Of a stretch of 64,000 nucleotides of DNA, positions 23,765-30,977 are shown in pieces (position 1 is the stretch's first letter; every line of letters starts with the position of its first letter). The DNA comes from Pontibacterium sinense (GTDB lineage Bacteria > Pseudomonadota > Gammaproteobacteria > Pseudomonadales > Balneatricaceae), in the NCBI RefSeq assembly GCF_015209595.1, contig NZ_JADEYS010000021.1, positions 1 through 64,000 of the forward strand, read 5' to 3'. The translations under genes were made by a program, and so were the position numbers. The notes beneath the pieces were generated by a model. That model saw only the letters and a program-made list of their open reading frames with translations, searched no databases and was not told the origin of the DNA.

Positions 23765-24742
23765 TTACTTACGGTAGGCGTCCAGTACAGCCTGACCACG
23801 GTCACCGGCCTGTTCCAGCCACTCCGCTGTCATGGTGTCGCCGATCTTCTTAAAGTCTGCTGCCAGTTTCTCGCCTGCAGGCTGAACGGTCATGCCGTTT
23901 TTCTGCAGCTGTTCGATATACCAGCCAGCCAGCTGTTCGGAGCGGGCAGCGCCGGCTTTCTCAGCCATCAGTGCCAGACCTTTGACGATGTTCTGAGTGC
24001 TCTCATCCAGGTCGTTCCACGCCTGTTTGTTCACAAACACGTAGTTGCGTGGCAGCCACACTTTCACGTCGTACCAGTGGGTCAGGGTTTCCCATACTTT
24101 ACGGTCGTAACCGGTCGCACCGGAGGAGATAAACGACTCTGCAACACCGGTTGCCAGCGCCTGACTCAGTTCAGAGGCCTCAACCTGTACCGGCACAGCA
24201 CCGGCCAGTTCGGCCATACGTGCGGTAGCGTTGTTGTAAGAGCGGAACTTCACGCCTTCGAGGTCAGCCGTACCGTTCAGTTCTTTCTTCGCGTAGAAAC
24301 CGCCTGGAGGCCAAGGCACGGAGTACAGCAGGACCAGGTTGTGTTTATCCAGCAGTTTTTCGAATGCCGGACGGGCCGCAGCCATCAGTGCATCGGACTC
24401 TTCGAAAGAGGTGGCCAGAAACGGAACGGAGTCGATCGCAAACAGCGGATCTTCGTTGGCGTGTGCAGAAAGGATTCGTTCACCGATCTGAGCCTGTCCG
24501 GTCTGAACCGCACGCTTGATCTCGTTACCCTTGAACAGAGAACCACCACCGTGGACCTTGATCTCCAGCTCACCGCCGGTCGCGACCTTCACCGCTTCAG
24601 CAAAGGCTTTAGCGTTTTGGGTGTGGAAGTTGCTGTCGGTATACGCCATCGGCATATCCCACTTCTCACCCGCCATTGCGAATGTGCTGGAAACGGCCAG
24701 TGTGGCTACGACTACGTGCTTAATCAGTTTCTTTAATTTCAT
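23765..24742 (-). CDS. dctP: TRAP transporter substrate-binding protein (DctP)
   Basis: 325 residues from the ATG at 24742, supported by AGGTGAAGATAAAC; a GTG at 24754 is in frame. A signal peptide (LKKLIKHVVVATLAVSSTFAMA) precedes the mature domain. DctP features are GGSLFKGNEIKRAVQTGQAQIGE, VPFLATSFEESDAL, the conserved Arg in GVKFRSYNNATARMAELAGAVPVQVEASELSQALATGVAESFISS. The Arg binds a substrate carboxylate, so the ligand is an organic or amino acid. It precedes dctQ and dctM, and with RidA and DadA next door an amino-acid-derived substrate is the best guess. Confidence 0.93.
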   Translation of the reverse strand: MKLKKLIKHVVVATLAVSSTFAMAGEKWDMPMAYTDSNFHTQNAKAFAEAVKVATGGELEIKVHGGGSLFKGNEIKRAVQTGQAQIGERILSAHANEDPLFAIDSVPFLATSFEESDALMAAARPAFEKLLDKHNLVLLYSVPWPPGGFYAKKELNGTADLEGVKFRSYNNATARMAELAGAVPVQVEASELSQALATGVAESFISSGATGYDRKVWETLTHWYDVKVWLPRNYVFVNKQAWNDLDESTQNIVKGLALMAEKAGAARSEQLAGWYIEQLQKNGMTVQPAGEKLAADFKKIGDTMTAEWLEQAGDRGQAVLDAYRK

Positions 24743-24817
24743 GTTTATCTTCACCTGTTTGATCTACTTATTGTTCTATCGGGTGTAGGGTTATTCAAGT
24801 GCTCTTCAGCAAGCACT

Positions 24818-25165
24818 TCAGATGGCAGCGATGCAGGACATCTCTACCAACAGTGATGGACGTGCCATACGCGCTTCAACACACGCACGGGCAGGGGCCT
24901 GACCCTCTTCAACCCAGGCATCCCAGATATCGTTCATCGCTGCGAAGTCTTTCATGTCGCGGACATAGATAGTGACGGAGAGCAGTTTGCTCTTGTCGCT
25001 GCCAACTTCAGCCAGCAGGTTTTCGATCTTCTTCAGCGTAGACGCTGTTTGTTCACGAATTCCTACGGTTTCGTCAGCGGGAACCTGACCACACAGGTAA
25101 GCCACATTATTATGGATCACGGCGCGGCTCATACGCTGGCCACTGTCATGACGTTCAATAGACAT
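24818..25165 (-). CDS. RidA family enamine/imine deaminase
   Basis: 115 residues from the ATG at 25165, supported by GGAGAGAACGCTTA. RidA (YjgF) fold blocks: [36 protein letters not shown] and the C-terminal [23 protein letters not shown], in which the conserved Arg binds the substrate carboxylate. RidA proteins hydrolyse reactive 2-iminoacids to ketoacids and ammonia. As first gene of the operon with a TRAP carrier and a DadA-like oxidase it would detoxify the imine made by that oxidase. It diverges from a LysR regulator, 164 bp away. Confidence 0.9.
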   Translation of the reverse strand: MSIERHDSGQRMSRAVIHNNVAYLCGQVPADETVGIREQTASTLKKIENLLAEVGSDKSKLLSVTIYVRDMKDFAAMNDIWDAWVEEGQAPARACVEARMARPSLLVEMSCIAAI

Positions 25166-25329
25166 TAAGCGTTCTCTCCAAACTGTTTGCCAGGAACCTG
25201 AAAGCACGTTCCTGCGTATCAATTTCTGTGCTTCTCGACGGGATTTATTATTATTGGTGCTGGGGTATAAGTTCCAATACAATTATTTCAATAGTCTATG
25301 TGTAAATGTTATGGGTTGGGTAAAAAACT

Positions 25330-26259
25330 ATGAATTCCAAACAGTTAGCGGCCTTCAGGGCGGTGATGTTAGCCGGATCAATGAGCGATGCGTCACGCAT
25401 GCTCTATGTTTCTCAACCCGCTGTGTCGCGTTTGATCAAAGATTTGGAAGAGTCGCTAGGCTTTACGCTGTTTGATCGGCGTAACAGCCGTTTGTACCCC
25501 ACACAGGCCGCGCACGCCTTCTATCGCGAGGTGGAAAGGCACTTTATCGGTTTGGATAACCTGTCACAGGCCGCCGATCAGATCCGTATGATGCGTAGCG
25601 GGCGGTTACGTATTGCGGTGATGCCTGCGCTGGCGTTCAGTGCGATGCCGTATGTCGTGAGTCGATTTCTACGCAGCCACGGTGATGTCTCGGCTACGTT
25701 CGCGCCTCACTTGTCGGTGGAGCTGGTAAACCGCGTCGGTGCGCAGCAGTTTGACCTGGGCGTGGCGATGTTGCCCGTGGAGAGCAACGAGATTGCCTTT
25801 GGACCCTGCTACAAGGTGGATTGCCAGTGTATTGCCCCGGCTGGGCATCGCTTTGCTGATCAGAAGCGTGTCAGCGCAGCGGATCTGGATCGCGAGCCGT
25901 TTGTGGCGATTGGTGCGCAAAATACCGTGACCCGCTTCCGTATCGATGTGGCGATCCGTGACAGTCTGGCACGGCCGGATGAACGTATCGAAACACCGTT
26001 ACTCTCGACCGCGGCCTCGTTTGTAAAGGAAGGGTTGGGGGTGTCAATCGTGGACCCGTTTACAGCGTTGCAGTTTGCTGAGCAAGGGGTGATTGCGCGT
26101 CCGTTTGATCCGAGCGTGCCGATGTACTTCGGGTTTATCACGCCGGTTAACCGCCCAATTTCCGGTCTGGCGCAGGAGTTTATCGACAGTTTTGAATCTT
26201 ATGCAGCTTATCATGTGCCGCTCACCCCCATTGAGCCGGATGAAGTGGGGGTAGTCTGA
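25330..26259 (+). CDS. LysR-family regulator, divergent from the RidA-TRAP operon
   Basis: 309 residues. N-terminal winged HTH: QLAAFRAVMLAGSMSDASRMLYVSQPAVSRLIKDLEESLGFTLFDRRNSRLYPTQAA, then the periplasmic-binding-like effector domain from about residue 90 to 295. The HTH and the GSMSDASRMLYVSQPA run resemble regulators of amino-acid catabolism (NocR/OccR branch). Head-to-head position with ridA suggests it activates that operon when the transported substrate is present. The 164-bp intergenic region is AT-rich and probably carries its binding sites. Confidence 0.93.
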   Translation: MNSKQLAAFRAVMLAGSMSDASRMLYVSQPAVSRLIKDLEESLGFTLFDRRNSRLYPTQAAHAFYREVERHFIGLDNLSQAADQIRMMRSGRLRIAVMPALAFSAMPYVVSRFLRSHGDVSATFAPHLSVELVNRVGAQQFDLGVAMLPVESNEIAFGPCYKVDCQCIAPAGHRFADQKRVSAADLDREPFVAIGAQNTVTRFRIDVAIRDSLARPDERIETPLLSTAASFVKEGLGVSIVDPFTALQFAEQGVIARPFDPSVPMYFGFITPVNRPISGLAQEFIDSFESYAAYHVPLTPIEPDEVGVV

Positions 26260-26348
26260 ATCTGCGCGCTCAGTTAGTATCGCAGACTCTCCTTCCGACA
26301 CTGTTCTATTTCTGTGGCTTCTCCTGAATTGATATTGGGAGACGCACG

Positions 26349-27296
26349 TTGCATACCTTTTTTCATTCGCACGATCTGTTGCGAGGGTTGTTCTATGGCC
26401 TGTTGGCAGCCCTGATCTGGAGCGGTCACAGTACGGCCACCACCTTAGGGCTTGAGGCGGGTCTGTCCCCTACGGACATCACCGGGTTACGGGTGCTGGT
26501 TGCCGGTGGTTTGCTTTGGCCCTATCTGTTAAAACGCCGTAAGCTGGTGCGACGCTTAGGCTTCTGGCGCTGTTTACTGATGATCTGCTGTGTAGGTGTT
26601 CCCTATGGTTTTCTCAACAGTGCAGGATTGCAGTTTGCGCCGGTGTCTCATGCAGGTGTGATCTGTCTGGGGCTGGTGCCACTGGCTTCGATGGTATTGG
26701 CACGCTGGTTGTTTGGACAAGCGCTGACACTGCGGGCGTTGTTGAGTATGGCGGTGATGCTGGGTGGTCTGACGATCTTTGCTACAGGTATTTCCGGTAT
26801 AGCTACAGGCACGGTTAACAGCTGGTTCGGCGACCTGCTGTTTTTGATCTGTGCCTGCTTGTGGGCGTTGTTTGGTATCTGTGCTGCCCGTTGGCAGGTG
26901 CCGTCTTTGCTCGCAGTGGCGATCACCAGTGTGGGTTCGATGCCGTTTGTGGGTTTCTGGCTGGGGTTCTGGCCGCCTAATTTCTCTGCGATTGCTTTAT
27001 CTGACTGGGTATTTCAGGCGTTTTATCAGGGGGTACTGGTCGCGGGTGTGGCGATTTATGCGATCAGTCGCGCGGGTGCAGCGCTGGGTGCACAAAAGTC
27101 GGCGTTATTCAGTGCGTTAGCGCCGTGTGGTGCCTCGCTGGTGGGCGGGTGGGTTTTGAGTCAGCCGGTCAGTGCGATGCAGTGGTTAGGTATCACTGTT
27201 GTGACGGTGGGGATGGTACTGGCTATGTTGAGTAAGCCGGTACCATCGACGAGCGATCAGGAGTCACATGTGAGTAAAAAGTTCACGGATGCCTGA
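26349..27296 (+). CDS. EamA/DMT family transporter
   Basis: 315 residues, ten predicted membrane segments in two EamA repeats (about 15-145 and 160-295). Repeat 1 has LIWSGHSTATTLGLEAGLSPTDITGLRVLVAGGLLWPYL; repeat 2 has FGDLLFLICACLWALFGICAARW and ends QPVSAMQWLGITVVTVGMVLAML. These exporters move amino acids or other metabolites; the substrate is not predictable. The start is taken as TTG at 26349 because GGGAG lies 7 bases before it and no in-frame ATG is close. It follows the LysR gene by 90 bp. Confidence 0.88.
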   Translation: MHTFFHSHDLLRGLFYGLLAALIWSGHSTATTLGLEAGLSPTDITGLRVLVAGGLLWPYLLKRRKLVRRLGFWRCLLMICCVGVPYGFLNSAGLQFAPVSHAGVICLGLVPLASMVLARWLFGQALTLRALLSMAVMLGGLTIFATGISGIATGTVNSWFGDLLFLICACLWALFGICAARWQVPSLLAVAITSVGSMPFVGFWLGFWPPNFSAIALSDWVFQAFYQGVLVAGVAIYAISRAGAALGAQKSALFSALAPCGASLVGGWVLSQPVSAMQWLGITVVTVGMVLAMLSKPVPSTSDQESHVSKKFTDA

Positions 27297-27341
27297 CGTT
27301 AGGCATCTGCGCGATGTGATGTATCGCCGCGAATCATAGAG

Positions 27342-28166
27342 TTAACCCCGTTTATCCCAGAACTGAATGGCCAGCTCTTCCAAGTCCAGTGATGCGGTAT
27401 TCATACTGTCACTGGTGCGGGAGTTACTCTGGGCGCTTTCCAGACTTTGTTCGGACAGATCCCGGATCGATACGACACTGCGGTTGATCTCATCTGCGAC
27501 AGCACTCTGCTGCTCTACGGCCGTTGCGATCTGGGTACTCATATCGTTGATAACATTGATCGCACCATGAATGACATTGAGTGATTCCATCGAATGATTG
27601 CTTTGCTGTACGCATCCGTCAGCTTGATCTACGCTGCGTTTCATTACCGCAACCGCTTCGTGAGAGGAGGCTTGCAAGCGGTTGATCATCTGTTGAATTT
27701 CTTCCGTTGATGCTTGTGTACGTGTTGCCAGAGTACGAACCTCATCGGCGACGACTGAAAACCCTCGCCCGGCATCACCGGCGCGTGCAGCTTCAATCGC
27801 GGCATTGAGCGCCAGGAGATTGGTCTGCTCAGAAACGCCTCTGATCACATCCAGCACTGAGGAAATATTATTGCTGCTGTCCTCTACATTTCGGATAACA
27901 GTACAGGCGCGTTCGATATCGATCTTCAGTTCCTGAATGGCATGCAGGCTGTGGTCCATAATCTGCTGACCACTTTCGGTTTCCTGTAAGCCTTTGGAGG
28001 CCGCGTCTGAGGCACTCAGTGCATTACCTGCAACCTCTTGAATGCTGGCAGTCATTTCATTAACAGCGGCTGCGACCTGATCGGTTTCTGCAAATTGATG
28101 TTGAATGTCTCGATACGATTCGTCGACGGCGGTTGTCAGGTTGTTTGCATTGATTGTGGAAGGCAT
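27342..28166 (-). CDS. Truncated methyl-accepting chemotaxis protein (signalling domain only)
   Basis: 274 residues from the ATG at 28166. Only the cytoplasmic part of a chemoreceptor is present: the adaptation helices (QFAETDQVAAAVNEMTASIQEVAGNA) and the hairpin tip ISSVLDVIRGVSEQTNLLALNAAIEAARAGDAGRGFSVVADEVRTLATRTQASTEEIQ, which binds CheA and CheW. No ligand-binding domain, HAMP or membrane segment precedes it, and no ribosome site is seen. It may be a soluble receptor, but an N-terminally deleted remnant is more likely. No che genes are nearby. Confidence 0.7.
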   Translation of the reverse strand: MPSTINANNLTTAVDESYRDIQHQFAETDQVAAAVNEMTASIQEVAGNALSASDAASKGLQETESGQQIMDHSLHAIQELKIDIERACTVIRNVEDSSNNISSVLDVIRGVSEQTNLLALNAAIEAARAGDAGRGFSVVADEVRTLATRTQASTEEIQQMINRLQASSHEAVAVMKRSVDQADGCVQQSNHSMESLNVIHGAINVINDMSTQIATAVEQQSAVADEINRSVVSIRDLSEQSLESAQSNSRTSDSMNTASLDLEELAIQFWDKRG

Positions 28167-28307
28167 GGATGAAGCTTGGATCAAGTCAGTGGAACACCGA
28201 CAGATAGAGGCTCGCAAAGCGTTGGCTGAGCTGCGTCAGGTGGCGCGGCAATATGAGGTGGAGTAAGAGATCTTACCCCACCTGAGTAAACCAAGTGGGT
28301 GTCAATA

Positions 28308-29093
28308 TTAGGCGAGACGGACCTCAGCGGGGATCAAACACACTGGAATAGGTTCCACTTTGTGCTGGTTCGCCCGGTTAAGGCGACGGTAGATCGCCAG
28401 CACTTCGCACTGGCGTTCGCTCAGTGCGCTTTCATCGCCAGAAAAATCCATCGCCCATTCCAGCTCGGGATAGGATGCGCCGATCTGATCTTCGTCGGTG
28501 CGATCATCACCCCAAAGACCATCGGTAGGTGCGGCCTGCAAAATTGCATCATTAACGCCCAGTCCAGCACCCAGCGCATAGACTTCGGTTTTGACCAGAT
28601 CAGCAATTGGGCTCAGGTCGACACCGCCATCACCGTATTTAGTAAAAAAGCCTATTCCGAAATCTTCGACTTTGTTGCCAGTTCCTACAACGAGCGCACT
28701 GTTCAGTGCAGCGAAGTAATACAGTGTGCTCATACGGATACGGGCTCGGGTATTCACCAGAGCCATCTGCTCATCCTGACCTTCCTGCAGATCAGGCAAG
28801 GCGGAGCGCATGGTTTCATAGGTCTGTGTCAGTTCGACTTCCACACTGCTGACGTTCGGGTAGTTGGCTTCCAGAAAGTCGATGTGTTCACGGGCGCGGG
28901 AGACTTGCGATTCGTGCTGGTGGATCGGCATCTCAACACACAGCAGTGGAAAACCTGTGCGGGCGGCCAGAGTGGAAGAGACCGCTGAATCAATACCGCC
29001 AGACACGCCAATAACAAAACCTTTGCAGGGGGAGTTCTCGATGTAGGATTTTAACCATTGGGTGATATGTTCGATGACGGCGTCGGTTTTCAT
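28308..29093 (-). CDS. nadE: Ammonia-dependent NAD+ synthetase
   Basis: 261 residues from the ATG at 29093, with AAGGAATCTGAA before it. The ATP pyrophosphatase P-loop SGGIDS is at 31-36, followed by MPIHQHESQVSRAREH, NTRARIRMSTLYYFA, VGTGNKVEDFGIGFFTKYGDGGVDLSPIADLVKTEVYALG and PTDGLWGDDRTDEDQIG. It amidates nicotinate adenine dinucleotide using ammonia in the last step of NAD synthesis. There is no N-terminal glutaminase domain, so free ammonia is used. A near-perfect 12-bp hairpin (about 28253-28280) lies after its stop. Confidence 0.94.
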   Translation of the reverse strand: MKTDAVIEHITQWLKSYIENSPCKGFVIGVSGGIDSAVSSTLAARTGFPLLCVEMPIHQHESQVSRAREHIDFLEANYPNVSSVEVELTQTYETMRSALPDLQEGQDEQMALVNTRARIRMSTLYYFAALNSALVVGTGNKVEDFGIGFFTKYGDGGVDLSPIADLVKTEVYALGAGLGVNDAILQAAPTDGLWGDDRTDEDQIGASYPELEWAMDFSGDESALSERQCEVLAIYRRLNRANQHKVEPIPVCLIPAEVRLA

Positions 29094-29182
29094 TTCAGAT
29101 TCCTTTTGCTCCGGCAAACGCACAAGAGGTTGGAGCAGGGCAGTGCGTGGCCGATATAATACGATGTGCCCTACAGACTAAC

Positions 29183-29394
29183 GTGAAAACCAACTGAGTC
29201 AATCATCGGGCAAGGATTCCCATACCGGACTAGGCTACAGATTAGAGTGCTGGCACAGACTTGAGTGGATATGCTGTTTTCAAGGAATGTGAAAACCAAC
29301 TGAGTCAATCATCGGGCAAGGATTCCCATACCAGACTAGGCTACAGATTAGAGTGCTGGTACAGACTTGAGTGGATATGCTGTTTTCAAGGAAT
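29183..29394 (+). repeat. Tandem 106-bp structured leader of nhaB (two copies)
   Basis: Copy 1 is 29183-29288 and copy 2 is 29289-29394, head to tail, differing at only two bases (CCGGAC/CCAGAC and TGGCAC/TGGTAC). Each unit can close into a domain: GAAAAC near its start pairs with GTTTTC near its end (29185-29190 with 29276-29281), and inside that TGAGTC (29195-29200) pairs with GACTTG (29258-29263). Each unit ends with AAGGAAT; in copy 2 this is the nhaB ribosome site, 5 bases from the closing helix. This layout fits a tandem cis-acting RNA controlling translation. Confidence 0.75.
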
Positions 29395-29399
29395 AACGT

Positions 29400-30908
29400 A
29401 TGGGACGTGCGAACACCTACGCCAACGCGGCGTTGACCAGCTTTCTGGGCAACTCTCCCGGTTGGTACAAGCTCACAATTGTTCTTTTCTTAATACTTAA
29501 CCCTTTGCTATTGCTCCAGTTTGGCCCCGTTGTGACCGGATGGGCGCTAATTTTCGAATTCATTTTCACGTTGGCGATGGCGCTAAAATGCTATCCGCTG
29601 CAGCCGGGTGGTTTGTTGGCCATTGAGGCTGTTGCTGCGGGACTCACCCGTCCCGAACAGATTTATGTCGAGGTCAGTGACAACCTGTCGGTAATTTTAT
29701 TGCTGATGTTCATGGTGGCTGCCATCTTCTTTATGAAAGATATGCTGCTGTATGTGTTTACCAAATTACTGATCAAAGTACGCAATAAGTTGCTGTTATC
29801 GTTGCTGTTTAGTTTCTTGGGCGCATTGTTATCGGCATTTTTGGATGCGTTGACAGTGACGGCGGTACTGATCAGTGCCGGGGTAGGTTTTTATTCGGTC
29901 TATCACCGCGTTGCGTCCGGGAAGCGTGCGGCGGAGGAGCATGATCATAACAATGACGAGTTCCTACAGGCAGAGCATCGTCATCAGTTACATCAATTTC
30001 GTGCATTCCTGCGCAGTTTGCTGATGCACGGGGCCGTAGGCACCGCGATGGGAGGTGTCAGTACCTTGGTCGGAGAGCCACAGAATCTGTTGATCGGTCA
30101 GAAGTTGGGATGGGACTTCGCTGAGTTTTTTATGATGGTTGCCCCTGTATCGATGACGACACTGCTGGTCGGTATGCTAACGGTGATTGTCGTGGAACGG
30201 TTTCGCTGGTTTGGATACGGTGCAACGATCCCCGATCAGGTGTTTGATATTCTGTACCGCTTTGATCAAAAGGAGCGGGCCAGTCGCAGCAAAAACGATA
30301 TATTCCGTCTGGCCGTGCAGTTTTTTGGAGCTGTTTTCCTGATTGTCGCCTTGGCGTGTCATTTGGCCGAAGTCGGTATTATCGGGTTGGCAGTGATTAT
30401 CCTATTGACCAGTTTCAACGGTGTGATTGAAGAAAAGCGGATCGGTAATGCGTTTCAGGAAGGTCTGCCCTTTACCGCTTTGCTGGTGGTGTTCTTCACG
30501 ATTGTATCGGTGATCCATGACCAGCACTTGTTTACCCCGATCATCGAGTGGGTGCTCAGCAAAGATTTTAATGATCAGCCCGCGATGTTTTTTATCGCTA
30601 ACGGCCTGCTATCGGCTATCAGCGACAATGTCTTCGTCGCTACGGTGTATATCACCGAGGTACACGAGGCGTTTCAGGCCGGGAGAATCAGCCGCGAACA
30701 CTTTGATACGCTGGCCGTTGCGATCAATACCGGCACCAATTTACCCAGCGTTGCCACGCCAAACGGACAGGCAGCATTCCTTTTCCTACTGACCTCTGTG
30801 ATCGCGCCGCTGGTGCGCTTGTCTTACATGCGCATGGTGTATATGGCGCTGCCGTATACCTTATCGTTGAGCGTCAGTGGTCTGCTGGCAGTGACGTTTT
30901 TAATCTGA
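29400..30908 (+). CDS. nhaB: Na+/H+ antiporter NhaB
   Basis: 502 residues, about 12 membrane segments. NhaB blocks are [90 protein letters not shown], and [24 protein letters not shown] with [26 protein letters not shown] near the end. It exports Na+ (and Li+) in exchange for protons. ATG at 29400 follows AAGGAATAACGT. The gene stands alone behind a duplicated 106-bp leader, which makes post-transcriptional control by the ion load an attractive idea. Its stop abuts the remnant described at 30909. Confidence 0.95.
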   Translation: MGRANTYANAALTSFLGNSPGWYKLTIVLFLILNPLLLLQFGPVVTGWALIFEFIFTLAMALKCYPLQPGGLLAIEAVAAGLTRPEQIYVEVSDNLSVILLLMFMVAAIFFMKDMLLYVFTKLLIKVRNKLLLSLLFSFLGALLSAFLDALTVTAVLISAGVGFYSVYHRVASGKRAAEEHDHNNDEFLQAEHRHQLHQFRAFLRSLLMHGAVGTAMGGVSTLVGEPQNLLIGQKLGWDFAEFFMMVAPVSMTTLLVGMLTVIVVERFRWFGYGATIPDQVFDILYRFDQKERASRSKNDIFRLAVQFFGAVFLIVALACHLAEVGIIGLAVIILLTSFNGVIEEKRIGNAFQEGLPFTALLVVFFTIVSVIHDQHLFTPIIEWVLSKDFNDQPAMFFIANGLLSAISDNVFVATVYITEVHEAFQAGRISREHFDTLAVAINTGTNLPSVATPNGQAAFLFLLTSVIAPLVRLSYMRMVYMALPYTLSLSVSGLLAVTFLI

Positions 30909-30977
30909 TCAGAAGTAATAACCAAATGTGACGGCGAATTCTTCCGCCCGGTCTTTCTGGTACGAGAAACGCTGAAC
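30909..30977 (-). pseudogene. C-terminal remnant of an outer-membrane beta-barrel protein
   Basis: Directly after the TGA of the minus-strand CBS-GGDEF-EAL gene, and in the same frame, 22 codons end with the sequence EEFAVTFGYYF and a stop. Alternating hydrophobic residues ending in Phe are the classic last strand recognised by the BAM complex. No upstream part of such a gene exists here, so the fragment is probably what is left after a deletion that joined two genes. Confidence 0.6.

Noticed and set aside
29183-29394. Tandem 106-bp units as CRISPR repeats or an insertion-sequence duplication
   Set aside because: Units touch each other without spacers, carry no terminal inverted repeats or transposase, and end in the nhaB ribosome site.
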